NCBI GenBank assembly: GCA_050485745.1
Contig: JBJHBY010000165.1
Location: forward strand, 1-7,943
Direction of reading: 5' to 3'
DNA from: JBJHBY01 sp050485745
Lineage (GTDB): Bacteria; Pseudomonadota; Gammaproteobacteria; Pseudomonadales; CAMLJR01
DNA: 7,943 nt
Under the pieces are notes generated by a model. It had not been told where the DNA came from and made no database searches. It worked only from the letters and a program-made list of their open reading frames with translations. Below, in pieces: positions 1 through 5,111 of this stretch. Every line of letters begins with the position of its first letter. Position 1 is the stretch's first letter. The position numbers and the translations under genes were made by a program.

Positions 1-561
1 GTCCAGGGCGGCATGTATCCGGCCCTGCGTCGCGAGTCCCTGGCCGGGCTGAGGGAGATCGGCTTCGAGGGCTATGCCATCGGCGGCCTGTCCGTGGGCG
101 AGCCCAAGGATGAGATGCTGGCGGTGCTGGAGGCGTTGCAGCCACACATGCCGGTGGATAGGCCGCGTTACCTGATGGGAGTGGGCACGCCGGCGGATAT
201 TCTCGAGGCGGTGCGCCGCGGCATCGACATGTTCGATTGCGTGATGCCCACGCGCAACGCCCGCAACGGCTTTTTGTTCACTGCCGCCGGTGTGGTGAAG
301 ATCCGCAACGCGCGGCACCGCCACAGCACTGCGCCGCTGGAGGAGGGCTGTGATTGCTATACCTGCGCCAACTTCAGTCGCGGCTACCTGCACCACCTCG
401 ACAAGTGTGGTGAAATGCTCGGAGCCCAGCTCGGCACCATCCACAACCTGCGCTTTTACCAGCGCCATATGGCGGTGATTCGCGAGGCCATTGTTGCGGG
501 CCGGCTGGAGGCGTTTGCCGCGGACTTTTATGCGCGGCAGCGGGAGAGGGAGGAGGTCTGA
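1..561 (+). CDS. tgt: Queuine/preQ1 tRNA-guanine transglycosylase, C-terminal half (partial)
   Basis: Exchanges guanine-34 in the anticodon of GUN tRNAs (Asp, Asn, His, Tyr) for the queuosine precursor preQ1, in the cytoplasm. The reading frame is open from base 1 and enters with VQGG, part of the substrate-binding loop, so the start lies upstream. By alignment from memory with E. coli Tgt (about 375 residues), roughly 185 residues are missing. Numbering from the Met at base 13, the nucleophile is Asp75 in DMFDC. The zinc site is complete: Cys113, Cys115 and Cys118 (CDCYTC) plus His144 (GTIHN), with the 31-residue spacing of the E. coli enzyme. GGLSVGE, MPTRNARNG and SRGYLHHL are further family blocks. 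The gene ends in TGATG, overlapping the next start by one base. In E. coli and Pseudomonas tgt is followed by yajC-secDF; here it is not. Identification is secure. Confidence 0.97.
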   Translation, partial: VQGGMYPALRRESLAGLREIGFEGYAIGGLSVGEPKDEMLAVLEALQPHMPVDRPRYLMGVGTPADILEAVRRGIDMFDCVMPTRNARNGFLFTAAGVVKIRNARHRHSTAPLEEGCDCYTCANFSRGYLHHLDKCGEMLGAQLGTIHNLRFYQRHMAVIREAIVAGRLEAFAADFYARQREREEV

Positions 562-875
562 TGTACAAGCTGTGTTTCTATGTGCCCGAGTCCCATCTGG
601 AGGCGGTCAAGACGGCTGTGTTCCGCTGTGGCGCCGGGCGCATTGGTCATTACGACAGCTGCTGCTGGCAAACCCTGGGCGAGGGGCAGTTCCGCCCGCT
701 GGACGGCAGCCAGCCCTTTATGGGCCAGACAGGGCAGGTGGAGCGGGTGGCGGAGTACAAGGTGGAGCTGGTCTGCGAGGATGCGCTGATTGCCGAGGCG
801 GTACGCAGCCTGAAGGAGGCGCACCCCTTTGAGGAGCCCGCCTATCAGGTCTGGCGGTTGGAGGACATCCGCTAA
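561..875 (+). CDS. Stand-alone NIF3/YqfO-like small protein (PII/CutA-like fold)
   Basis: A 104-residue protein of the short NIF3-like (NGG1p-interacting factor-like, YqfO C-terminal) family. In longer Nif3/YqfO proteins a similar domain of about 100 residues is inserted in the dinuclear-metal protein and resembles the PII/CutA1 fold; here it stands alone, without the metal-binding halves. Visible family blocks are GAGRIG followed by YDSCCW (residues 24-36), GQFRPLDGS (42-50) and HPFEEPAY (88-95). There is no signal peptide or membrane segment, so it is probably cytosolic. The start is firm: a strong AGGAGG at 551-556 sits four bases before the ATG, and that ATG overlaps the tgt stop by one base, implying translational coupling. 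No biochemical role is established for this short form that I know of. It might bind a small ligand or a metal, which is inference from the fold. Confidence 0.85.
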   Translation: MYKLCFYVPESHLEAVKTAVFRCGAGRIGHYDSCCWQTLGEGQFRPLDGSQPFMGQTGQVERVAEYKVELVCEDALIAEAVRSLKEAHPFEEPAYQVWRLEDIR

Positions 876-879
876 TCTG

Positions 880-895
880 GCGTGGGTGGGCACGC
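880..895. repeat. Small hairpin after the NIF3-like gene
   Basis: GCGTG (880-884) pairs with CACGC (891-895) around the six-base loop GGTGGG, just after the stop codon. A self-complementary CGCGGCGCCGCG follows at 895-906. Neither has a U-tract, so a terminator role is only a possibility. The gap 876-1002 lies between converging genes and holds no credible ORF. Confidence 0.35.
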
Positions 896-918
896 GCGGC
901 GCCGCGGTATCGGCGTAG

Positions 919-950
919 GCTGGGTTAGCGGCTCCGCCGCGTAACCCAGC
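919..950. repeat. REP-like intergenic palindrome (GGGTTA...TAACCC type)
   Basis: GCTGGGTTA (919-927) pairs perfectly with TAACCCAGC (942-950). Inside it, GCGG (928-931) pairs with CCGC (937-940), leaving one bulged G (941) and the loop CTCCG. This gives about 13 base pairs with a compact loop. The sequence strongly resembles a palindrome family scattered through intergenic regions of many proteobacterial genomes, with a core like GGTTAGCG...CGTAACCC. It sits between the convergent ends of the NIF3-like and DUF3135 genes, the typical position for such repeats, where it could stabilise mRNA 3' ends or act as a bidirectional terminator. Family membership is from memory; only one copy is in this window. 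Confidence 0.7.
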
Positions 951-1002
951 GTTCTCACCGTCATTGAGCCTCGCACCGATGCCGGTTCCAGAGCGGCCCC
1001 GG

Positions 1003-1326
1003 TCAGGGCTGGCGAAACGGCACGATCGTGGCGCCATCCGGATGGGCTGAGCGTGGCTCCGGGGGCTCGCCGTTGAGCAGGTCGCGCAGGTCCGCCAGGG
1101 TGTCGTGCATCATCGCCGAGACGGCCACGCAGGCGGCGAGGGGATTGGGGGCGATGCGGCAGCGCTCGCTGATCTGGAACTGCAGCCCGCGCAGGCGCTG
1201 GCGGCGGCGGGGTGGGGCCGCCTCGATCACCGCATCCGTCAACTGCCGGCGCAGTTGTTCCAGGGCCTGGGGCTGTTCCCGCGCCAGGCGTTGCAGGTCT
1301 TCAAAACTGGGCAGGGTGCGGGTCAT
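1003..1326 (-). CDS. DUF3135 family protein, function unknown
   Basis: A 107-residue protein that I recognise as the DUF3135 family, short conserved proteins mainly of gammaproteobacteria with no known function. Supporting blocks are the opening LPSFEDLQRLAREQP, the basic RRRQRLRGLQF near residues 40-50, and NPLAACVAVSAMMHDTL near 61-77. It looks largely alpha-helical and soluble, with a very basic middle segment (PPRRRQRLR), so contact with nucleic acid or the ribosome is possible but unproven. The C-terminal 20 residues are proline-rich and probably disordered. The start is well supported: GGGAGG on the minus strand (1332-1337) lies five bases from the ATG. It is transcribed away from the NudL gene and converges on the tgt unit, so it appears to be a single-gene unit. 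Confidence 0.82.
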   Translation of the reverse strand: MTRTLPSFEDLQRLAREQPQALEQLRRQLTDAVIEAAPPRRRQRLRGLQFQISERCRIAPNPLAACVAVSAMMHDTLADLRDLLNGEPPEPRSAHPDGATIVPFRQP

Positions 1327-1395
1327 GGGCGCCTCCCGAATGCTTTCACCCTTCAGCGCCGGGCATGACGCGCAGCGTTGAGGAAAACGACGAGC

Positions 1396-1419
1396 AGTGC
1401 GGGCCGCCTTGCCCGCACT
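1396..1419. repeat. Inverted repeat in the divergent intergenic region
   Basis: AGTGCGGGC (1396-1404) and GCCCGCACT (1411-1419) form a perfect 9-bp stem around the loop CGCCTT. It lies between the divergent DUF3135 and NudL genes, about 70 bases from each start. No U-run follows on the plus strand. On the minus strand a TTTT occurs about 10 bases further on, so a weak leader attenuator before the DUF3135 gene is conceivable. An operator for a dimeric regulator or an mRNA leader hairpin are alternatives. I see no clear -35/-10 pair for either gene in 1327-1466. Confidence 0.5.
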
Positions 1420-1453
1420 CGCCGCGAGGGCGCCTGTGCCGACTGGCGAAACC

Positions 1454-1457
1454 GGAG
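1454..1457 (+). promoter_or_regulatory. Ribosome binding site supporting the TTG start of nudL
   Basis: GGAG lies nine bases before the TTG at 1467. The in-frame ATG further upstream (1365) lacks a Shine-Dalgarno sequence and would add about 34 residues that do not resemble the family. This site is the main reason for choosing the TTG. Confidence 0.45.
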
Positions 1458-1466
1458 TCCCGACCC

Positions 1467-2090
1467 TTGAAGTGTACGGAAATTAACCAGATTGCAGAAG
1501 CCCCCCGCTGGCAGGCGCCCCTGAGCCCCCGTCATCTGGTCTCCGCGCTGCTGGCCGAGCCACCGCGGGTGGTGGAGCCCGTCGCCGCGGTGCTGGTCGG
1601 CATCACGCTGGAGTCCTGGCGTCCGCGCCTGCTGCTGATTCAGCGTCGCCGCGACCTGCGCCGCCATCCCGGGGAGGTGGCCTTTCCCGGGGGGTTGGCT
1701 GAGCCCGGGGATAGCGGCCCGGCTGCCACCGCCCTGCGCGAGGCCTGGGAGGAGTTGCGGGTGCCACCACAGGCTGTGCGGGTGCTCGGCTACCTGCCCC
1801 CACTGCGCACCCGCTCCGGCTTGCCGGTGGTACCTGTGTTGGCGTTGCTGCCCCCGGGTCTGCGCCTGCAGGGTGATGAGCAGGAGGTGGATCACGCCTT
1901 CTACCTCCCCCTGCGGCGCCTGCACAACCCGCGCGGCTGGAGCCGCTATCTGCTGCCCCTCGATGGCCGGCTGCGCACAAGTGTGCAATTCCGTTACCAT
2001 CGCTACCGCATCTGGGGCGTGACGGCCCGAATCCTGGCCCGCCTGCGGCAGGCCTGCCATGCCCCCCGAGAACAGGAGCCCCCGGCATGA
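1467..2090 (+). CDS. nudL: NudL-type Nudix hydrolase, CoA pyrophosphatase
   Basis: Predicted to cleave CoA and acyl-CoA to 3',5'-ADP and (acyl-)phosphopantetheine, a cytosolic CoA turnover or housecleaning step. With the TTG start the protein has 207 residues, against 192 in E. coli NudL. The CoA-specific signature that precedes and joins the Nudix box is clear: LLLIQRRR (55-62), LRRHPGEVAFPGG (64-76). The Nudix helix has REAWEE at 91-96, supplying metal-ligand glutamates. The last Gly of the textbook Nudix box is replaced (LRV), and the early Glu is not at its usual position; both features also occur in E. coli NudL, so the enzyme is probably active. The C-terminal half keeps LPPLRTRSG (110-118) and WGVTA (183-187), both family blocks. 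Its stop overlaps the next start as ATGA. The start is the least certain part. Confidence 0.9.
   Translation: MKCTEINQIAEAPRWQAPLSPRHLVSALLAEPPRVVEPVAAVLVGITLESWRPRLLLIQRRRDLRRHPGEVAFPGGLAEPGDSGPAATALREAWEELRVPPQAVRVLGYLPPLRTRSGLPVVPVLALLPPGLRLQGDEQEVDHAFYLPLRRLHNPRGWSRYLLPLDGRLRTSVQFRYHRYRIWGVTARILARLRQACHAPREQEPPA
2074..2078 (+). promoter_or_regulatory. Ribosome binding site of the gamma-CA gene, inside nudL
   Basis: AGGAG ends eight bases before the ATG at 2087 and lies within the last codons of nudL, supporting re-initiation at the ATGA overlap. A second ATG (2090) follows directly; spacing favours the first. Confidence 0.6.
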
Positions 2091-2632
2091 TGTTTGAACT
2101 GGGTGACCGCCGTGTACAGACCGACGGCGATCGCTATTTCATTGCCCACACCGCCACCGTGATCGGTGCCGTGATTCTCGGTACCGACGTCAGCATCTGG
2201 TACAACGCGGTGCTGCGCGGCGATGGCGACACCATCACCATTGGTGCCGGCAGCAACATCCAGGATGGCGCCATCCTGCACGTCGACCCGGGCGCGCCCC
2301 TGAACCTGGGGCAGGGGGTGACGGTGGGCCACAAGGCCATGCTGCACGGTTGCACGGTGGGTGACTACAGCCTGGTCGGCATCAATGCGGTGGTGCTGAA
2401 CGGTGCGCGTATCGGTCGCCATTGCATCATTGGCGCCAACGCCCTGGTGCCCGAGGGCATGGAGGTGCCGGACGGCTCCCTGGTGGTGGGCTGCCCCGGC
2501 AAGCTGCGGCGCGAGCTCAGCGCTGATGAGCGTGCCATGCTGCAGTTGCAGGCCGAGCACTATGTGCGCAATGCGCAGCATTTTCGTGAGGCGCTGCGCC
2601 CGGACCCGCGCAACGGGATCTGGCCGCTGTGA
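2087..2632 (+). CDS. Gamma-class carbonic anhydrase-like hexapeptide protein (YrdA/PaaY type)
   Basis: A 181-residue left-handed beta-helix protein of the gamma carbonic anhydrase superfamily, normally a trimer with metal at subunit interfaces. The three metal-binding histidines are present: His65 (AILHVD), His82 (VGHKA) and His87 (MLHGC). Also kept are Arg44-Gly-Asp46 and Gln59-Asp60, matching catalytic-site residues of archaeal Cam. Hexapeptide-like repeats run from about residue 20 to 130, followed by an alpha-helical tail (145-168). The acidic loop containing Cam's proton-shuttle Glu is absent, as in the short YrdA/CaiE/PaaY group, where carbonic anhydrase activity is often weak or unproven and PaaY has been reported to act on CoA thioesters. 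Overlaps nudL upstream (ATGA) and the DUF1289 gene downstream (GTGA). Whether it hydrates CO2 or acts on a CoA-type substrate cannot be read from sequence. Confidence 0.93.
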   Translation: MMFELGDRRVQTDGDRYFIAHTATVIGAVILGTDVSIWYNAVLRGDGDTITIGAGSNIQDGAILHVDPGAPLNLGQGVTVGHKAMLHGCTVGDYSLVGINAVVLNGARIGRHCIIGANALVPEGMEVPDGSLVVGCPGKLRRELSADERAMLQLQAEHYVRNAQHFREALRPDPRNGIWPL

Positions 2633-2823
2633 GCGCGGGGCAGGCAGTGCCTTCGCCCTGCATCGGTGTCTGCGTGCTGGATGCGACGGAGGTGTGCGAG
2701 GGTTGCTACCGCCATATCGACGAAATCGCCGGCTGGGGTGAATACAGTGATGACGAGCGGCGCGAGGTGCTGGTCCGGGCCGACCAGCGCTGCCGTGAGC
2801 GCTTTACCGTCAGACTCAGCTGA
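2629..2823 (+). CDS. DUF1289 four-cysteine small protein
   Basis: A 64-residue protein of the DUF1289 family. The hallmark SPCIGVC...CEGC block places cysteines at residues 11, 15, 23 and 26, followed by YRHIDEIAGW and a DDERREVL helix. The CX3C...CX2C arrangement suggests a zinc or iron-sulfur site, which has not been demonstrated as far as I know. The start is a GTG overlapping the gamma-CA stop by four bases (GTGA); GGGA at 2615-2618 is a modest Shine-Dalgarno sequence ten bases away, so translation probably depends on coupling. The length is typical for single-domain members. It is the last gene of the nudL unit, and its final eight bases overlap the end of the convergent corB gene. From memory, a similar nudL/gamma-CA/DUF1289 grouping occurs in Pseudomonas. 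Confidence 0.88.
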   Translation: MSAGQAVPSPCIGVCVLDATEVCEGCYRHIDEIAGWGEYSDDERREVLVRADQRCRERFTVRLS

Positions 2824-4084
2824 CGGCCCCTTCCCAGGCGCGCGCGCTGCTGATCAGCTTGCCTTCCAGACCGGTGATCTCAAAGCGATAGCGTCCCAGG
2901 CGCAGGCCGACAGGGCCGTCGGGGAAGGATTCCAGATGCTCCAGCAGCAGGCCGTTGAGGGTCTTGGGGCCATCCGTGGGCAGCTGCCAGTCCAGGGTGC
3001 GGTTGATGTCGCGGATGGTGGCAGTACCGTCGATCAGCAGGCTGCCGTCCTCCTGGAACTGAATATCGTCTTCTTCTTCGGCGAGGTTGGAGGTGAACTC
3101 GCCGACAATCTCCTCGAGAATGTCCTCCAGGGTGACCAGGCCCTGCACTTCTCCGTACTCATCCACCACCAGGCCGATGCGGCGCTTTTGCTTCTGGAAG
3201 TTGAACAGCTGCGTGTGCAGTGGCGTGCTTTCGGGCACGAAGTAGGCCTCGCCGATCTCCTGCTCCAGCTTCTTGCGCAGCAGTCGGCCATCACTGCCGA
3301 TGACGCGGCAGGCGGAACGGATATGGAACAGGCCGACGATGTTGTTGATGTCTTCCCGGAACACCGGCAGACGCGAGTAGGCGGAGTCGCGCAGTTGCCG
3401 GATCAGGGTGGCGTCGTCGTCGTCGAGGTCGAGTCCGTAGACCTCGTTGCGCGGGATCATGATGTCCTCGACGCTGACCTGCTCCAGGTCGAGGATGTTG
3501 AGCAGCATGCGCTGGTGCTGCCCGGGGATGAGCTGCCCGGCCTCGTTGACGATGGTGCGTAGCTCATTGGTATCCAGCGCGGTGTCATCCCCTGGCTTTG
3601 AAGGGTCCACCCCGAGCAGGCGCAGCAGCGAATTGGTGACCGTGTTGATCAGCCACACCACCGGATAGAACACCCGTAACAGGGGCAGCAGGATAATGCT
3701 GAAAGGGAAGGCAACGCGTTCAGGGTAGAGCGCGGCGATGGTCTTCGGCGTGATCTCGGCAAACACCAGCAGGGTCAGCGTCAGCAACAGGGTGGCCACG
3801 GCGATGCCGGCGTCGCCGAGCAGGCGGATGGCGATGACCGTGGCGATCGCCGAGGCCAGGATGTTCACCAGGTTATTGCCGATCAGAATGATACTGATGA
3901 GCCGGTCCGGGCGTTCCAGCAAGCGGCTGGAGCGCATTGCGCCGCGATTGCCGCTGCCTGACAGGTGTCGCAGCCGGTAGCGGTTCAGGGTCATCATCGC
4001 GGTCTCCGAGCTGGAGAAGAACGCGGAGACCAGGATCAGGGCGGCCAGCAGGATAAACAGAAAGGCCAGTGATGCCTCGTTCAA
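2816..4084 (-). CDS. corB: CorB/YfjD-like DUF21-CBS-CorC_HlyC membrane protein
   Basis: A 422-residue inner-membrane protein of the CNNM/CorB family, linked to Mg2+ (and Co2+) transport or efflux; E. coli YfjD aligns along its length. The N-terminal DUF21 domain (about 1-170) has hydrophobic segments at 6-24, 62-89, 93-110 and 124-157, with family motifs SSSETAMMTLNRYRLRH (24-40), GNNLVNILASA (69-79) and AEITPKTIAALYPE (109-122). A CBS pair follows (about 205-330; IMIPRNEVYG, VVDEYGEVQGLVTLEDILEE), expected to bind an adenine nucleotide. The CorC_HlyC domain is about 342-420. The start is TTG at 4084, with minus-strand GGAG at 4091-4094 six bases away; the first in-frame ATG (residue 30) would delete the first membrane helix. 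It follows ypjD by 43 bases, probably as one operon. Its end overlaps the DUF1289 gene. Confidence 0.95.
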   Translation of the reverse strand: MNEASLAFLFILLAALILVSAFFSSSETAMMTLNRYRLRHLSGSGNRGAMRSSRLLERPDRLISIILIGNNLVNILASAIATVIAIRLLGDAGIAVATLLLTLTLLVFAEITPKTIAALYPERVAFPFSIILLPLLRVFYPVVWLINTVTNSLLRLLGVDPSKPGDDTALDTNELRTIVNEAGQLIPGQHQRMLLNILDLEQVSVEDIMIPRNEVYGLDLDDDDATLIRQLRDSAYSRLPVFREDINNIVGLFHIRSACRVIGSDGRLLRKKLEQEIGEAYFVPESTPLHTQLFNFQKQKRRIGLVVDEYGEVQGLVTLEDILEEIVGEFTSNLAEEEDDIQFQEDGSLLIDGTATIRDINRTLDWQLPTDGPKTLNGLLLEHLESFPDGPVGLRLGRYRFEITGLEGKLISSARAWEGAVS

Positions 4085-4090
4085 GAAGCG

Positions 4091-4094
4091 CTCC
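4091..4094 (-). promoter_or_regulatory. Ribosome binding site for the TTG start of corB
   Basis: Minus-strand GGAG six bases before the TTG. No in-frame ATG or GTG gives a better fit to the family N-terminus, so this site decides the start. Confidence 0.6.
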
Positions 4095-4127
4095 GTACAT
4101 CAGCAGAATGGGGCCGGATGGTGAGCA

Positions 4128-4937
4128 TCAGACGCGGTTCAGGATCAGCTCCAGCACCAGCTTGGTGCCGAAGTAGGCCAGCATCAGGGCGAAAAAGCCG
4201 CCCAGGGTCCAGCGCACCGCGGTATGACTGCGCCAGCCGAGGAAGTGGTGGCCGAGCAGCAGGCCGGCGAAGATCAGCCAGGCCAGGATTGACAGCACGG
4301 TCTTGTGCACCAGGTGCTGGGCAAAGAGGTTGTCGATGTAGATCGCCCCGGTCAGGATCGACAGGGTCAGCAGCAGTACCCCGAGCCAGAGCAGCTCGAA
4401 CAGCACCCGCTCCATGGTTTGCAGCGGCGGCATCAGGCGCAGTACACCGGTGACCTGGTGATGGCGCAGCTGGTGTTCCTGGAAGGCCAGCACCGCGGCC
4501 TGCAGGGCGCCGATGCTGAGCACGCTGTAGGCGAGGATCGACAGCAATACGTGGGCGAGCATGCCGCCCTGCAGTCCGGTCATGCGCAGGCCGGCATCGG
4601 GGGCCAGCATGTGCACGACGATGGACAGGGCCGCAAGCGGAAACAACAGAGGGAAAAGGTTGTGCACCGGGCGGCGCAGGCTGCCGAGCAGCGCGATCAC
4701 GCCGATGAACCAGAAGATCAGTGACGACACATGAAAGAAACCCAGGTCGACCTGGCCGCGCAGGCCGCTGCCACCGAGCAGGGCAATGCCGTGCAGGGCC
4801 ACCGCCAGGATGCCAATGACCAGCACCTGCCCCTGTGGCGCCCGGGCATCACGCTGGAACATGGGGCGTGCCTGCAGAAAGGCGGCGACGAGGTAGAGCA
4901 CGATGGCCGCGAGGCTGGTGGCGGTGTACGCAGTCAT
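4128..4937 (-). CDS. ypjD: YpjD-like CcsA-family membrane protein
   Basis: A 269-residue polytopic inner-membrane protein related to the CcsA/CcmF haem-handling family; E. coli YpjD (also named CorE) is about 263 residues. About eight hydrophobic segments are visible, for example 7-21, 37-54, 68-86, 93-110, 126-150, 180-198, 212-229 and 242-264. Histidines in or near membrane segments that could ligate haem include His109, His129, His208, His211 and His230/231; the block from LTGAIY (195-200) through DNLFAQHLVHKTVLS (202-216) to GHHFLGWR (229-236) is the best-conserved part. The tryptophan-rich WWD loop of true cytochrome c synthases is not clear, so a direct role in cytochrome c maturation is doubtful. 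Position upstream of corB and divergent from ffh matches the enterobacterial arrangement. The ATG has only a weak Shine-Dalgarno. Confidence 0.92.
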   Translation of the reverse strand: MTAYTATSLAAIVLYLVAAFLQARPMFQRDARAPQGQVLVIGILAVALHGIALLGGSGLRGQVDLGFFHVSSLIFWFIGVIALLGSLRRPVHNLFPLLFPLAALSIVVHMLAPDAGLRMTGLQGGMLAHVLLSILAYSVLSIGALQAAVLAFQEHQLRHHQVTGVLRLMPPLQTMERVLFELLWLGVLLLTLSILTGAIYIDNLFAQHLVHKTVLSILAWLIFAGLLLGHHFLGWRSHTAVRWTLGGFFALMLAYFGTKLVLELILNRV

Positions 4938-5111
4938 GTCCGGGCCAGGGTGGCGGGAGTCACTTTGGATTGCTCTTCAAGTTCGTTATACTTCAACAGT
5001 TTGGGCCGGGGAATGCAAGAGCCTCCATTGTGCTTTCGCGCCTTGTTCCGGTCGCTTTCACGCAATATTCACGCGCTATCCCTGTAATACTGGCCCGGAT
5101 TGACCCCGCCC
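4938..5111. promoter_or_regulatory. Divergent ypjD/ffh control region
   Basis: A 174-base gap between the ATG codons of ypjD (minus) and ffh (plus), locally more AT-rich than its surroundings. Besides the candidate ffh promoter listed separately, the same AT-rich core reads TATAAC on the minus strand (4985-4990), but with no good -35 at normal spacing. No strong hairpin and no convincing small ORF were seen. Confidence 0.6.
4965..4992 (+). promoter_or_regulatory. Candidate sigma70 promoter for ffh
   Basis: TTGGAT (4965-4970), a 16-base spacer and TATACT (4987-4992). The -10 matches the consensus at five of six positions, the -35 only at TTG. It would leave a leader of about 110 bases before ffh. 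Closer alternatives, such as TTGTTC at 5044 with TATTCA at 5067, are weaker. Confidence 0.4.

Noticed and set aside
895..906. Perfect palindrome CGCGGCGCCGCG
   Set aside because: It has no loop to form a hairpin and is expected by chance in GC-rich intergenic DNA; not claimed as a functional site.
528..1037. Minus-strand reading frame (169 codons) across the NIF3-like gene
   Set aside because: Covers the REP-like palindrome and the start of the intergenic gap; no family resemblance and contradicts two coupled plus-strand genes.
1212..1466. Upstream extension of the nudL reading frame
   Set aside because: Starts inside the opposite-strand DUF3135 gene and encodes Pro/Gly/Ser-rich sequence absent from the NudL family. 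A TTG with a Shine-Dalgarno at 1467 is a better start.
1353..2060. Minus-strand reading frame (235 codons) opposite nudL
   Set aside because: Antisense to a clear Nudix hydrolase; Gln/Gly/His-rich composition and no motif.
2666..3562. Plus-strand reading frame (298 codons) opposite corB
   Set aside because: Overlaps corB and the DUF1289 gene, both well supported. The translation is Gln/Val/Asp-rich shadow sequence with no recognisable domain.
4305..5087. Plus-strand frames opposite ypjD
   Set aside because: Gln/Glu/His-rich mirrors of a hydrophobic membrane protein; no ribosome binding site or domain.
5100..5111. TTG start giving Ffh a four-residue extension
   Set aside because: The Ffh family begins at MF(E/D)NLT, exactly the ATG at 5112; the TTG has no better Shine-Dalgarno.
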